A stretch of 64,000 nucleotides of DNA, taken from the NCBI RefSeq assembly GCF_002797715.1, contig NZ_PGFF01000001.1, forward strand, positions 2,627,304-2,691,303. The letters run 5' to 3'. Under the pieces are notes generated by a model. That model had not been told where the DNA came from. It did no database searches and saw nothing but the letters and a program-made list of their open reading frames with translations. The stretch comes from Diaminobutyricimonas aerilata (lineage in GTDB: Bacteria > Actinomycetota > Actinomycetes > Actinomycetales > Microbacteriaceae). A program made the translations under genes and the position numbers. Positions 8,208-16,962 of this stretch are shown one piece after another. Each line of letters opens with the position of its first letter. Positions within the stretch are counted from its first letter, which is position 1.

Positions 8208-9389
8208 TCACCGCAGCTGCGCCGTCATGATCGACCGACGCGGGCGCGGCTCGCCCTCCCACCCCCGCTTCCACCGGTACGACCCGGCGCGCCGCGCCTC
8301 CCGCGGCATCGACCCGAGGGCGTACCGACTGGTCAGCTCCTTGATCGCGGCGGCCAGCAAGCCGACGTACACGGTGCGCTTCGGTCGCCCGTCGCCATCG
8401 GTCAGCTGCACCACGCCATGGCCGCGGCCGAGGCTCATACTGAGCCCGATGTACCGGTTGCTGAACGGCTCCGCGGATCCGCCGGCGAACTCCGCCGCGA
8501 TCATCTCCGCGACATGCGCCCCCATCGGCAGCGCGGTCGCGCACGCCATCCGCAGCACGGCCTGCCGTTCCGCGGGCATCGCCACCGCATCCCCGGCGCC
8601 GAAGATCCTCGGGTGCGCGACGCTCGCGAGGCGCTCGTCGACGAGCAGGCGTCCGAGGCGATCGACGGTCAGACCGCTCTCGGCGGCGAGCTCCGGAACC
8701 GCGAAGGAGCCCGACCAGATGGTGAGATCGCTCGCCAGTCGGCGGCCATCGGCGAGCAGGAGATGCCGCTCGAGTTCGGCCTCCACCCGCGCGTGTTCGA
8801 GGACTCCGACGCGCAGGCGGCGGAGTCGCGCACGGACGACGCGACGAGCGACGGGCCCGAGCATGGGCGCCACCACGCCGGAGGTGACGAGGGTGACGCG
8901 TAGGGGCCGGCGGTCCGCGATCTCGGCGGCGGTCTCGATGCCCGTCGCGCCGCCCCCGACCACCGTGACCGTCGCGCCGGGCGGAAGGCGTCGCATCCGC
9001 TCGCGCACATCGTGCGCGGCTTCCAGGTCGTTGAGCGATGCGCGCCGTGCATCCGCCGCCCCGCTGCCCACGGCGTAGACGAGGTAGTCGTAGTCGGTGG
9101 TGGTGCCGTCATCGAGGAGCACGCGATTGCCGGCGGCGTCGATGCGCTGCACGCGACCGAGCCGGTGGCGGATGCCAGGGGTCAGCATCGCCGTGAGGGG
9201 CACTTCGGCGCTCCGGCCGGTTGCGACGTGCTCGTGCAGGCGGATGCGGTCGACGAACGTCGCCCGCGGACTCACCACCATCACCTCGACGTCGGGAGGG
9301 CACAGATGGCGGAGGCGGTTCGCCGCCATGACGCCGGCGTATCCGGCGCCGATCACGACGACGCGGCGAATGGGTGCGGAGGTTGACAT
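8208..9389 (-). CDS. NADH dehydrogenase-like (NDH-2 type) FAD/NAD(P) oxidoreductase
   Basis: 393 residues of the pyridine nucleotide-disulphide oxidoreductase fold. The FAD dinucleotide motif is GAGYAGVMAA near the N-terminus, the second (NADH) motif is GGGATGIETAAEIA in the middle, and FGAGDA near residue 280 is the FAD-closing motif. The family includes membrane-associated type II NADH:quinone oxidoreductases and ferredoxin-type reductases; the basic C-terminus could hold it at the membrane. The chosen ATG has no Shine-Dalgarno but lies 13 bases after a TACCGT -10 box, so it is probably leaderless. It is divergent from the GNAT gene. Confidence 0.87.
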   Translation of the reverse strand: MSTSAPIRRVVVIGAGYAGVMAANRLRHLCPPDVEVMVVSPRATFVDRIRLHEHVATGRSAEVPLTAMLTPGIRHRLGRVQRIDAAGNRVLLDDGTTTDYDYLVYAVGSGAADARRASLNDLEAAHDVRERMRRLPPGATVTVVGGGATGIETAAEIADRRPLRVTLVTSGVVAPMLGPVARRVVRARLRRLRVGVLEHARVEAELERHLLLADGRRLASDLTIWSGSFAVPELAAESGLTVDRLGRLLVDERLASVAHPRIFGAGDAVAMPAERQAVLRMACATALPMGAHVAEMIAAEFAGGSAEPFSNRYIGLSMSLGRGHGVVQLTDGDGRPKRTVYVGLLAAAIKELTSRYALGSMPREARRAGSYRWKRGWEGEPRPRRSIMTAQLR

Positions 9390-9396
9390 GCGGCGC

Positions 9397-9402
9397 ACGG
9401 TA
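9397..9402 (-). promoter_or_regulatory. Leaderless -10 box (TACCGT)
   Basis: TANNNT hexamer 13 bases before the ATG of the NDH-2-like gene; it places the transcript start at or next to the start codon. Confidence 0.55.
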
Positions 9403-9466
9403 GTGGCGCGGCACCCCGCAGGGATCCCGCAAGTCTGGTGCAACCGCTCCGGCGGAGGGTGGCGGG

Positions 9467-10087
9467 ATGACGAACCCTTCGACGACTGTCACGGCGCGCC
9501 CCGCCACGCGTGACGATGTGCCACAGCTCGCGGCGGCGCTCGGCGCCGCCTTCCAGACCGATCCCGTCATGTCGTGGATCTACCCCGATCCGGGTCACCG
9601 GGCACGGCGCGTGGCGCCGATGTTCGAGGTGCTCGCACGGCGCTTCCACCTCCGACACGGGCACACCCAGGTCGCTACTGACGGAGCACGCACGCTCGGC
9701 GGCGCCATGTGGGACCCGCCGGAACACTGGCAGGTGGGCGCGGTCCGCACCCTTCTCGCGCTCCCTCAGGCCGTCGCGGCGATGGGCGGCGCGACCGGAC
9801 GCGGCCTCGCGGTGACGAACGCCTTCGAGGCCGTGCACCCGTACGAACCGCACTTCTACCTCGCCTACATCGGCGCACGCCCCGAGGCGCAGGGTCGCGG
9901 CGTCGGCTCGACGCTCATGCGTTTCGCCCTCGCCGAGGCGGACCGGCTCCGGATGCCCGCGTACCTCGAGTCGAGCGACGAGGCCAACGTCGGGTACTAC
10001 GAACGGTTCGGTTTCCGCGTCGTCGGGGAGGTACGCCTCCCGCACGGACCGCTCGTACCGACAATGTGGCGCCCAGCGCAGAGCTGA
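9467..10087 (+). CDS. GNAT-family N-acetyltransferase
   Basis: 206 residues. The acetyl-CoA pyrophosphate loop reads EAQGRGVGSTLMRFAL near residues 143-158 and the C-terminal beta strand region is YYERFGFRVVGE, both typical of GNAT enzymes. Such proteins acetylate amines on small molecules, antibiotics or proteins; the acceptor is unknown. A GGAGGGTGGCGGG site leads the ATG. It is divergent from the NDH-2-like gene and convergent with the TetR gene. Confidence 0.9.
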   Translation: MTNPSTTVTARPATRDDVPQLAAALGAAFQTDPVMSWIYPDPGHRARRVAPMFEVLARRFHLRHGHTQVATDGARTLGGAMWDPPEHWQVGAVRTLLALPQAVAAMGGATGRGLAVTNAFEAVHPYEPHFYLAYIGARPEAQGRGVGSTLMRFALAEADRLRMPAYLESSDEANVGYYERFGFRVVGEVRLPHGPLVPTMWRPAQS

Positions 10088-10166
10088 GCGACCGTATCGT
10101 CGACATACCGGGGCGCCGGCTGGGAACGCGCGACGCGCGGCGACCGGCTCAGCGATCGGGCCGCCG

Positions 10167-10802
10167 TCACCTGCCGAGGTGCGCGAGCGACGTCACGAGT
10201 GTGTCGGGCAACCCCTCGGGCCACACGAACAGCGGCGCCGCCTCGCGCTGCTGCGCGAAGCCGTGCAGCGCCACCCACAGTGCCGTCGCGTCGCGGAAAG
10301 GGTCGGTGCTCGCCGACACGCCCTCGGCGACACACGCCTCGATGGCTTCGACGAGCACGGCGAGCGCGTTCAGGCCGAGCTGGTTCAGCCGCTCGGCACG
10401 CTCCGGGTGCTCGTCCACCACCTTCGCCGCGTTCCACACCCCGCCGAACATCAGTGCGTAGTGCTGCGGATGCTGCTGGGCGTAGTCGAGGTAACGTGCG
10501 GCGATCTCGCGCAACCGCCGCTCGGCGGGCAGGTCGTCGAGGTCGGCGCGGAGGGTTGCCGCGAGGTCGGCGAAGGCGTCCTCCGCGACCGTCGCCATGA
10601 TCGAGTCGACGTCGGGGAAGTGCCGGTAGATCGACGGGGCGGCGAAGCCGGCGCGACGGGCGATCGAGCGCAAGGTGATGGGCTCACCCTCCCCCAGCAG
10701 CTCGCGTGCGGTGTCGAGGATCTCGTCGCGCAGGCGGACGCCCTGGCCGCGCGGGTTGCGCGACCGCTCCACCTGTCCGACGGTTCCCGAGGTCACGGCC
10801 AT
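10167..10802 (-). CDS. TetR-family regulator
   Basis: 211 residues. The TetR helix-turn-helix reads TLRSIARRAGFAAPSIYRHF near residues 42-61; the C-terminal half (YLDYAQQHPQHYALMFGG) matches the TetR_C type common in Streptomyces-like regulators. Start at ATG 10802 behind a GGGGG stretch, 13 bases after the stop of the MDR oxidoreductase, so it is the last gene of a three-gene unit with that enzyme and a small membrane protein. It probably binds the palindrome in front of the unit. Confidence 0.9.
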   Translation of the reverse strand: MAVTSGTVGQVERSRNPRGQGVRLRDEILDTARELLGEGEPITLRSIARRAGFAAPSIYRHFPDVDSIMATVAEDAFADLAATLRADLDDLPAERRLREIAARYLDYAQQHPQHYALMFGGVWNAAKVVDEHPERAERLNQLGLNALAVLVEAIEACVAEGVSASTDPFRDATALWVALHGFAQQREAAPLFVWPEGLPDTLVTSLAHLGR

Positions 10803-10815
10803 GAGGTTACCCCCG

Positions 10816-11910
10816 TCATCCGCCGGCGGCGTCGTGAGCACCGCCGAGCAGCACGATCTTGCCCGCGTGGCTGCGCGACTCCACCGCGTGCATCGCCTCC
10901 CGAACCTGCGACAGCGGATACCGCTCGGCGATTTGCGGACGGATGGCGCCCAGCCGCACGAGCTCCAGCAACGCATCCACCGCCTCCCGCTGGCCGGCGT
11001 TGAAGCGCGACCGGTCGCGTCGGCCCGCCCAGAAGTCGAAGAACCCGCCCGAACGCCCGTCAGGCAGCGCGCTCCACAAGGCGAGCCGCAGGATGAGCTT
11101 CAGCACCGGGATGCGCGGGTTGCCGCGGTCGTTCACCGTCGCGACGCTGCCGTACGAGACGAGCCGCCCGCCGCGGCGCAGCAGCCGCCACGACTCGCGC
11201 AAGCCGGGTCCGCCGATGTGGTCGAAGACCGCGTCGACGCCCTCGGGCGCAAGCAGCCGCAGCTGGTCGTACGCGTCGGGGGCGCGATAGTCCACCGGCT
11301 CGACGCTGCGGGCGCGCAGCGCCTCGTGGTGCTGCGGCGACGCGGTGCCAAGCACACGCAGCCCGTCGTGCCGGGCGAGTTGCACGAGCAGGTCGCCCAC
11401 TCCCCCGTTCGCGCCGAGCACGACGACGGTTCTGCCGGCGCGCGGTCGCGCCATGGCGTGCAGCATCTTGTATGCCGTGATGCCGTTGACGAGCAGCGCC
11501 TCGACGGTCGCGGCGTCGATGTCGTCGGGGACGGGCAGCAGGTCGGCTGCGTCCACCACGACCCGGCTCGCCCATCCGCCGGTCTTGGTGACCGCGGCGA
11601 CGCGACGGCCGAGCGTGGACGGGTCGACGCCGGCGCCGACCGCCTCGACGCGACCGACGAGGTCGTAGCCGGGCACGAAGGGGAACGCGGGCTGGTCGTA
11701 GTACCGGCCGCGCATCATCTGCTGCTCGGCGAAGGAGATGCCGGTCGCCTCCATCCGCACGAGCACCTGGCCGGCGCCCGGGGTGGGCGGCGTCTGGTCG
11801 CGGAGTTCGAGTCCGTCTGGATCGGTGATGCGCGGCAGCACCACCTCGATCGACTCGGTGGTCGACGGAGCGCTCGTGGTCGCGGCATCCGTGTTCTCGG
11901 TCGCGGGCAT
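10816..11910 (-). CDS. Zinc-independent quinone oxidoreductase-like MDR
   Basis: 364 residues of the medium-chain dehydrogenase/reductase superfamily. It has the GroES-like N-terminal half (FVPGYDLVGRVEAVG), the Rossmann motif LGANGGVGDLLVQLA near residue 165, and lacks the structural-zinc cysteines of alcohol dehydrogenases, as quinone oxidoreductases do. It reduces quinones or enones with NADPH. The start codon shares one base with the upstream stop (TGATG) and GAAGGG lies upstream. A Ser/Thr-rich 20-residue N-terminal tail precedes the domain. Confidence 0.9.
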   Translation of the reverse strand: MPATENTDAATTSAPSTTESIEVVLPRITDPDGLELRDQTPPTPGAGQVLVRMEATGISFAEQQMMRGRYYDQPAFPFVPGYDLVGRVEAVGAGVDPSTLGRRVAAVTKTGGWASRVVVDAADLLPVPDDIDAATVEALLVNGITAYKMLHAMARPRAGRTVVVLGANGGVGDLLVQLARHDGLRVLGTASPQHHEALRARSVEPVDYRAPDAYDQLRLLAPEGVDAVFDHIGGPGLRESWRLLRRGGRLVSYGSVATVNDRGNPRIPVLKLILRLALWSALPDGRSGGFFDFWAGRRDRSRFNAGQREAVDALLELVRLGAIRPQIAERYPLSQVREAMHAVESRSHAGKIVLLGGAHDAAGG

Positions 11911-12257
11911 CAGCGGCGACCCTTCCAGTAGAGGCGCACCAGCAGCGCGACGGCGGCGAGCACGATGAGGGTGAGGAACGCCGGATGCATGTCCTTCGAC
12001 AGGCTCGGCGCCGGGTCGTCGCGCAGGTTGAGGACGGCGAGCGGGATCGCGTACAGGGCGGCGACGGCGGTCGCCCACCAGCGTGCAAAGTGCACGCGGG
12101 CGTCGGTGAAGCTGCCGATCAGCACGACGAGCACGGGCACGAGGGCGATCATCGCGAACTCGGTGAGCAGCAGCACGGGCACGGCCCACGCGGCGACGTG
12201 GAAATAAAGCGGCGCGCGCCGCGTCGAGGTCGTCGGAGGGGCGGCAGTGGTGGTCAT
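11910..12257 (-). CDS. Small membrane protein, three predicted TM helices
   Basis: 115 residues. A Thr/Pro-rich cytoplasmic start is followed by hydrophobic segments at about 20-46, 61-76 and 91-108. No catalytic motif is seen. It is the first gene of the operon with the MDR oxidoreductase and TetR regulator, which suggests a role in an electrophile or quinone response, but this is only context. A GGAATCTC site precedes the ATG. Confidence 0.75.
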   Translation of the reverse strand: MTTTAAPPTTSTRRAPLYFHVAAWAVPVLLLTEFAMIALVPVLVVLIGSFTDARVHFARWWATAVAALYAIPLAVLNLRDDPAPSLSKDMHPAFLTLIVLAAVALLVRLYWKGRR

Positions 12258-12279
12258 GAGATTCCGTTCCGTAGTTTGC

Positions 12280-12291
12280 TTACGGGCGTAA
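12280..12291. promoter_or_regulatory. Palindrome TTACG-GG-CGTAA, likely TetR operator
   Basis: Perfect 5-base arms 23 bases upstream of the first gene of the membrane protein/MDR/TetR operon. Form and position fit an autoregulatory TetR site. Confidence 0.55.
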
Positions 12292-12384
12292 ACCTACTCC
12301 TTAAGTGAACGGGTGTAAAGCGATCGTTGCGGATGCGCGAACGAACTGGGTGATCGGCGCCTCCGCGCCGGAGCCGCGCTCCGC

Positions 12385-12431
12385 GGGGGTCTCGATACGG
12401 CGGGCTTCGCCGCGCCTACTCGACCAGCGAG
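12385..12431. repeat. Dispersed palindromic intergenic repeat, copy A
   Basis: Contains CGGCGGGCTTCGCCGCG, which can fold as a hairpin, flanked by CTCGAT on the left and CTACTCGACCAGCGAG on the right. The core recurs at 16003-16027 and 28206-28244. The rest of the 12258-12496 gap holds only the operator above and the CPBP leader. Confidence 0.7.
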
Positions 12432-12496
12432 GGCGGCTTGACCCTGTGGCGAGCACACGGTGTCCGATGGGCTGGACCCGAGGGGAAGGACGCCCG

Positions 12497-13216
12497 ATGA
12501 CCGACCACATGTATGCCGAGCAGCACGCCCGCGATTCCACCAGGAAACGACCCGGCTGGGTCGAGATCGGTGTCGGGCTCGGCGTCGGTGTGCTCGTGCT
12601 GATCGCGATCGCACTACTGACCCCGCTCGCGAGCGGCTCCGACCCGGTCGTCTACGGACTGCTGCTGGCCGCGGCATCCGGCGCTCTCGGGCTCATCGGA
12701 TTCGCGGCAGCCTTCGCCGTGCGCCTGCGCTCGTGGGGCGCCTTCAACGTGCGCCGCACGACGTGGAAGTGGATCGCGCTCGGGGCGCTCGCGGGAGTTG
12801 TCGCCCTGCTGCTCAAGGGACTCGTGAACTTCGGCGTCATCGCGCTGACGGGCCTCGACGACTCCCCGCAGGCGCCGTACGGCGACGCGGCCGGCGGCGG
12901 CGTGCTGCCGCTCATCCTCACCTTCGCGTTCCTCACGATCCTGACGCCGCTCGGCGAGGAGTTCCTGTTCCGCGGCGTGATCGCCACGGCGCTGCTGCGC
13001 TACGGCTGGTGGGCCGGCGTAGTGGGCAGCTCCGTCGTGTTCGCGCTCTTCCACGGCATCAGCCTCGCGCTGCCGTCGGCCCTCGTCGTCGGGATCATCG
13101 CGGCCGAGATGATGCGGCGCAGCCGGTCGATCTGGCCCGCCGTGATGGTGCACGTGGTCAACAACGCGGCGTTGCCCCTCTTCGTGCTGATCGCGGGGAG
13201 CGCCGCGGTCGCCTGA
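12497..13216 (+). CDS. CPBP-family intramembrane glutamic endopeptidase
   Basis: 239 residues with about seven hydrophobic segments. The family's active-site motifs are present: PLGEEFLFRGVI (EExxxR), FALFHGIS (HxxxS) and MVHVVNNAA (HxxxN). These Abi/CAAX proteases cut within the membrane and act in bacteriocin immunity or signalling; the substrate is unknown. ATG 12497 has AGGGGAAGGA eight bases upstream; earlier in-frame starts run through the intergenic repeat and are rejected. It appears to be a single-gene unit. Confidence 0.87.
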   Translation: MTDHMYAEQHARDSTRKRPGWVEIGVGLGVGVLVLIAIALLTPLASGSDPVVYGLLLAAASGALGLIGFAAAFAVRLRSWGAFNVRRTTWKWIALGALAGVVALLLKGLVNFGVIALTGLDDSPQAPYGDAAGGGVLPLILTFAFLTILTPLGEEFLFRGVIATALLRYGWWAGVVGSSVVFALFHGISLALPSALVVGIIAAEMMRRSRSIWPAVMVHVVNNAALPLFVLIAGSAAVA

Positions 13217-13360
13217 ACCTGCGGCGCGCGGTACCCGTCGGCCGGGCCGGGCGCTTTGGCGCCCGTATCGACCTCCAGCAGCGAGGGCACCGACCACGGA
13301 TTCGCGCACACGGCGTCGGCCGACTTCGCGTCGCCGATGCGTGAGTTTCCCTCCGGCCGG

Positions 13361-13366
13361 TATTGT
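13361..13366 (+). promoter_or_regulatory. Probable -10 box (TATTGT)
   Basis: The only strong TANNNT hexamer in the 221-base gap between the CPBP gene and the membrane/propeller gene. It would give a leader of about 65 bases. Confidence 0.4.
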
Positions 13367-13437
13367 CATGGGGCCTGCCTGCCTCGTGGGGGACGTGCTG
13401 AGCAGGTCGACTTGTGTGCTTGCGAACGGGGGCTCCA

Positions 13438-15630
13438 GTGGGCGAAGCGATGGACGGCGTGGGCACGGGTACCGGCCCATCGGAGGCATCGGGGGCGTAC
13501 GTCGCGGAGCTCGGGCCGACGCTGAGCAGCTCGTTTGGAAATCCCGCGGCAGTCACCGCACTGGTGATCCCGCCTGCCGTCATCTCGGTGCTCGCGTTGG
13601 TGCCCGTGTCGCTGCTGTCGCCGAACGCCGCGTCGCTCCTCAACGGCGCGATCGTGCCCGTCGACCCGCCGACTTGGTTTCCCGTCGTTCAATCGACGCT
13701 GCTCGTGCTGTGGGCGATCGCGCTCGCCTTCGGTTCCGCGGCGGCGGCGTTCGCGGTCGCGGCGCGCGCCGGAGGGATTCGTGCGAGCGTGACCGACGCC
13801 TGGCGCGAGGCCGGTCGGCGGGCACTCCCGCTGTCGATCGTGTTCATCGTGCTCGGCATCATCGGCGCGGCAGTGACGGGGGCGACGCTGGCACTGGCGG
13901 CGGTCTCGCATGTTGCGGTGGCGCTGGTGTTCATCGCGGTCGCCATCGTCGTGATCGCTCCGATCCTGGCGGCACCCTCGACGGCACTTCTCGCTCGGCG
14001 GGGGCCTTTCGCGGCCCTTCGTCACGCCGCATCCGTGCCTCGGTGGAGCCGAGACGCCGTGGTCGCACGCACCCGCATGTCGCTCGGCGTGGGGCTCGGC
14101 GTTGCTCTCGCGCTCGGCACCGTGTGGCTCACCCGCGATCTCGAGGGCTCCGTGCTCGCTGTGCTGCTCCGCGATGTCCTCCGCGCTGCGGCGCTCTACG
14201 CGGGTGTGCTCTTCGCAATCGGATGGCTCACGACTGTGGCGGTTGAGGCGCGGGAGATCGGGCGTTTCCCCTGGCAGGTGACACCGGTGCGGGTCCGACA
14301 CCCCAGTCGGGCTCTCGCGTTGATCGGACTGGTGGCGGTGGTCGCGGCACCGATCTTGGGCGGACTCGTCGCCGCTGTGAATCCCGGCGGGCTTGCGCGA
14401 ATCACAGTCGCGGAGGCCGGCAGGCATTGGGAAGACATCGAGGCGGTCCCTCTCGGTGATGGGGCCGCGGTGTTCAGTTCAATCGGCGACGAGGGCGGGC
14501 GAACGAGCATCTGCTTGGAGGCGACGTGCCGCGACTTCGACAGTCCGCACTACGGCGGCGTGTCGGCGGTCGGCCTGCCGAACGGGTCGGTTCTGTACGT
14601 GCGTGTCGGCCCGGTGCTCAGCGACGGCCACAACTTCGAACAGATCGAGGTCGTCGCGGCGAAGTTCGAACCGTCCGAGGCCGCGGGCGTCCCCGAGCGC
14701 GACGAACATGATCAACCCGTCCAGCTGCGGTTGACTGCCGACGATGATCCGCTCGGCACCGCTTCGACGCTCTGGACCGAGGACCTCGACGAGGATGCGT
14801 ACGGCGACCCGGATCAGGTCGATGACACGGTCACCACCATCGGACTCGACGCGCGCGGATTGCCGGTGGTCGCTCTGCTGACCGCCTCGGAGGTGGCCGA
14901 CTACGGCACGCTGAGGGTCTTCCGCTGCTCCGACGACGCGTGCACGGACTCGAAACTCTCCGCCCAGGCCGACGTGCTGTGGCAGTACCCGTTCGCGTCC
15001 GCGGAATGGGCGATGGCGGACATGGTCGTTCTCCCCGACGGCACCGTCGGGGTCGCCGTCGTGCATCCTCACAACGGACCGGCACCCCTGCAGTTCGTGG
15101 CGTTCCCTCCGGAAGGTGATCCGACGGTGACCGTGCTCGACGACATGCCGCGGGAGATGGGCATCGGCGACCGGGATCGCAGCTCCGGAGTGCGCGCCGC
15201 GGTCAACGGCGAGGGCACCGCGACACTGGCCTGGCGTGCACTCGGCGAGATGACAGGGCATCTGCTGACCTGTGGTGACGCCACCTGCTCCACGCACACG
15301 ACAGTCGACACGCTGCCGTCGGGGTCGGATCCGTACTATCCCTCGGCGACCCTCGCCATCGACGACAGCGGCCGACCGCTGTATCTGCGCCGCGACGTGA
15401 GCGGGGTGGTCCGCCTGGTGTCATGCGAGGACGTCACCTGCGCGACGACCAGCGAAACCGCGCTTGCGATGCCTGAGTACCCCGGCGGGCCGATGGCGCT
15501 GACCCTTGGGGTGGACGGCCGGCCCATCATCGTCGCCGCTGCTCCGCCCGTCGATCGCGAACTGGAGCGCAGGATCACGGAGCGCTCCTTGGTGCTGGAG
15601 TGCGCCGATCTGCGCTGCGGACTGAATTGA
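13438..15630 (+). CDS. Membrane protein with C-terminal CxxxxC beta-propeller-like domain
   Basis: About 730 residues. The first 310 hold six or so hydrophobic helices in a six-TM-like arrangement (for example LALIGLVAVVAAPILGGLVAAV just before the outer domain). The rest is a predicted extracytoplasmic domain in which one pattern recurs: a strand, then C-x4-C. Pairs read ICLEATCRD, FRCSDDACTD, LTCGDATCST, VSCEDVTCAT and ECADLRCGLN, the last at the very C-terminus. This suggests propeller blades, each closed by a disulphide. GTG 13438 behind GGGGG is my start; GTG 13414 and ATG 13450 are alternatives. I do not know its function. Confidence 0.8.
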   Translation: MGEAMDGVGTGTGPSEASGAYVAELGPTLSSSFGNPAAVTALVIPPAVISVLALVPVSLLSPNAASLLNGAIVPVDPPTWFPVVQSTLLVLWAIALAFGSAAAAFAVAARAGGIRASVTDAWREAGRRALPLSIVFIVLGIIGAAVTGATLALAAVSHVAVALVFIAVAIVVIAPILAAPSTALLARRGPFAALRHAASVPRWSRDAVVARTRMSLGVGLGVALALGTVWLTRDLEGSVLAVLLRDVLRAAALYAGVLFAIGWLTTVAVEAREIGRFPWQVTPVRVRHPSRALALIGLVAVVAAPILGGLVAAVNPGGLARITVAEAGRHWEDIEAVPLGDGAAVFSSIGDEGGRTSICLEATCRDFDSPHYGGVSAVGLPNGSVLYVRVGPVLSDGHNFEQIEVVAAKFEPSEAAGVPERDEHDQPVQLRLTADDDPLGTASTLWTEDLDEDAYGDPDQVDDTVTTIGLDARGLPVVALLTASEVADYGTLRVFRCSDDACTDSKLSAQADVLWQYPFASAEWAMADMVVLPDGTVGVAVVHPHNGPAPLQFVAFPPEGDPTVTVLDDMPREMGIGDRDRSSGVRAAVNGEGTATLAWRALGEMTGHLLTCGDATCSTHTTVDTLPSGSDPYYPSATLAIDDSGRPLYLRRDVSGVVRLVSCEDVTCATTSETALAMPEYPGGPMALTLGVDGRPIIVAAAPPVDRELERRITERSLVLECADLRCGLN

Positions 15631-15728
15631 CGCCGTCCGACCCATGACATCGATCGAAGCGGCGAACGACGTCGAGGGGGTCGGGCACGGGCGAGAGCAA
15701 CGCATCCACCGTGTCCTGCTGTCCGGCG

Positions 15729-15950
15729 TCACCCCTCCTCGTGCAGCTGCTCCCACGTCCCGTACCGGTCCTCGAGCACCTCAGTCGTGCCACCGATGTG
15801 ACCGCTGACATACGCATCGCGGATCGCCGGGTGAGCGGCGACAACGGCCTCGCTCACGTCGTGGGCGAAGCGATCGGGATTCGGCCCGCACCCGACCAGC
15901 GCCAGTCCCACCGCGAGGGCGGCGGTGACCGCCGCGAGCATCCGTCTCAT
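15729..15950 (-). CDS. Small lipoprotein, possibly truncated
   Basis: 73 residues: a short basic start, hydrophobic stretch LAAVTAALAVGLAL and lipobox LVGC, then a soluble part of about 55 residues. ATG 15950 lies 13 bases after TAGCGT, so it is likely leaderless; a GTG nine bases upstream is the other option. The protein ends abruptly at GTWEQLHEEG, while another frame just downstream stays open and protein-like (DTVDALLSPVPDPLDVVRR), so an older, longer lipoprotein may have been shortened by a frameshift. Confidence 0.6.
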   Translation of the reverse strand: MRRMLAAVTAALAVGLALVGCGPNPDRFAHDVSEAVVAAHPAIRDAYVSGHIGGTTEVLEDRYGTWEQLHEEG

Positions 15951-15957
15951 GCGACTC

Positions 15958-15963
15958 ACGCTA
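15958..15963 (-). promoter_or_regulatory. Leaderless -10 box (TAGCGT)
   Basis: TANNNT hexamer 13 bases before the ATG of the small lipoprotein gene; supports the 15950 start. Confidence 0.5.
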
Positions 15964-16002
15964 TCGCCGAGTGATGCTCGGTGTGGTGGCTGGGCCGGGG
16001 GG

Positions 16003-16027
16003 GCTCGATGGGGCGGGCTTCGCCGCG
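16003..16027. repeat. Dispersed palindromic intergenic repeat, copy C (partial)
   Basis: CTCGATGGGGCGGGCTTCGC followed by CGCG matches the left half and hairpin core of the copies at 12385 and 28206, but lacks the CTACTCGACCAGCGAG right end. Confidence 0.55.
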
Positions 16028-16077
16028 GATGCCCGACCGGCGGTCGGCGGACGGTACGCCGGCGGGCGCGGCCCCGG

Positions 16078-16833
16078 TCAGCGCCCGGGGAGCTGCTGCA
16101 GCGCTTGCGAGCGCTGCGCCACGAGGTCGGCGTACCGCCCGTCGCGTTCGGCCCAGCGGTGCATCTGCACGCCCTGCACGAGCACCTCGTTCGGCGTCGG
16201 CTCCTGAGCGAGCAGGCTGAGCACCTCGTCGAGGAAGCCGTCGAGCGGCAGCGCGTGCGGGTTCACCTTCTCCTGCCCGGCGGTCGCGACGGCCGGCGGT
16301 ACGAGCTCGACGACCTCGACCCCCGTGCCGGCGAGCTGCGCCCGCAGCGCCTCGGTGTAGGCATGCACCCCCGCCTTCGACGCCGCATAGCTCGCCATGA
16401 GCGGGAACGGCAGGAACGCGATGCCCGAACTCACCGTTACGAGCGCGCCCGCGCCGCGCGCGATGAGGTGCGGCGTGAACGCATCCGTCACCCGGATGGT
16501 GCCGAGCAGGTTCGTCTCGATCGACCGTTGCGCCGCGTCGAAGTGGGCGGGGTCGCGCAGGTCTTCGGTGAGCATGACGCCGGACATCGCGACGACGAGA
16601 TCGAGCTGCGGATGCTGTGCGAGCACGTCGTCGCGGGCATCCGTGACGGATGCCCCGTCGGTGACGTCGATCTCGACGGTGCCGAGGCCCTCGGCCTCGA
16701 GGTCGGAGAAGCGGTCGCGGCGGCGCCCGCCGACGACGACGGTGCCGCCGAGGTCGCGGAGCCGGCGGGCGAGTCCGAGGCCGATCCCGCTCGTGCCGCC
16801 GACGATGAGCGCGGTGCGGTTCTGCAGTTCCAT
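16078..16833 (-). CDS. Classical short-chain dehydrogenase/reductase
   Basis: 251 residues. GGTSGIGLGLA near residues 12-22 is the TGxxxGxG cofactor motif, SSGIAF the catalytic serine region, and YAASKAG the YxxxK active site near 151-155. Oxidises or reduces a hydroxyl/carbonyl with NAD(P)(H). AAGGAGACCCC precedes ATG 16833 at ideal spacing, which settles the start despite a much longer upstream open frame. It is divergent from the XRE/MmyB-type regulator, the usual arrangement for a regulator and its SDR target. Confidence 0.92.
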   Translation of the reverse strand: MELQNRTALIVGGTSGIGLGLARRLRDLGGTVVVGGRRRDRFSDLEAEGLGTVEIDVTDGASVTDARDDVLAQHPQLDLVVAMSGVMLTEDLRDPAHFDAAQRSIETNLLGTIRVTDAFTPHLIARGAGALVTVSSGIAFLPFPLMASYAASKAGVHAYTEALRAQLAGTGVEVVELVPPAVATAGQEKVNPHALPLDGFLDEVLSLLAQEPTPNEVLVQGVQMHRWAERDGRYADLVAQRSQALQQLPGR

Positions 16834-16949
16834 GGGGTCTCCTTCGTTTTCGAATGACGGGAACCACGATCCGCCCGCCCCCGGAATGGCGGGAGATCCC
16901 CGCTGGTCCGGGGAGTGGGAGGACCCCCTCTCGCGACGGCGCACGCGAC

Positions 16950-16955
16950 TACCGT
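16950..16955 (+). promoter_or_regulatory. Leaderless -10 box (TACCGT)
   Basis: TANNNT hexamer 13 bases before GTG 16963 of the XRE/MmyB-type regulator; the same hexamer and spacing as at 9397-9402. Confidence 0.55.
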
Positions 16956-16962
16956 GGGCCGG

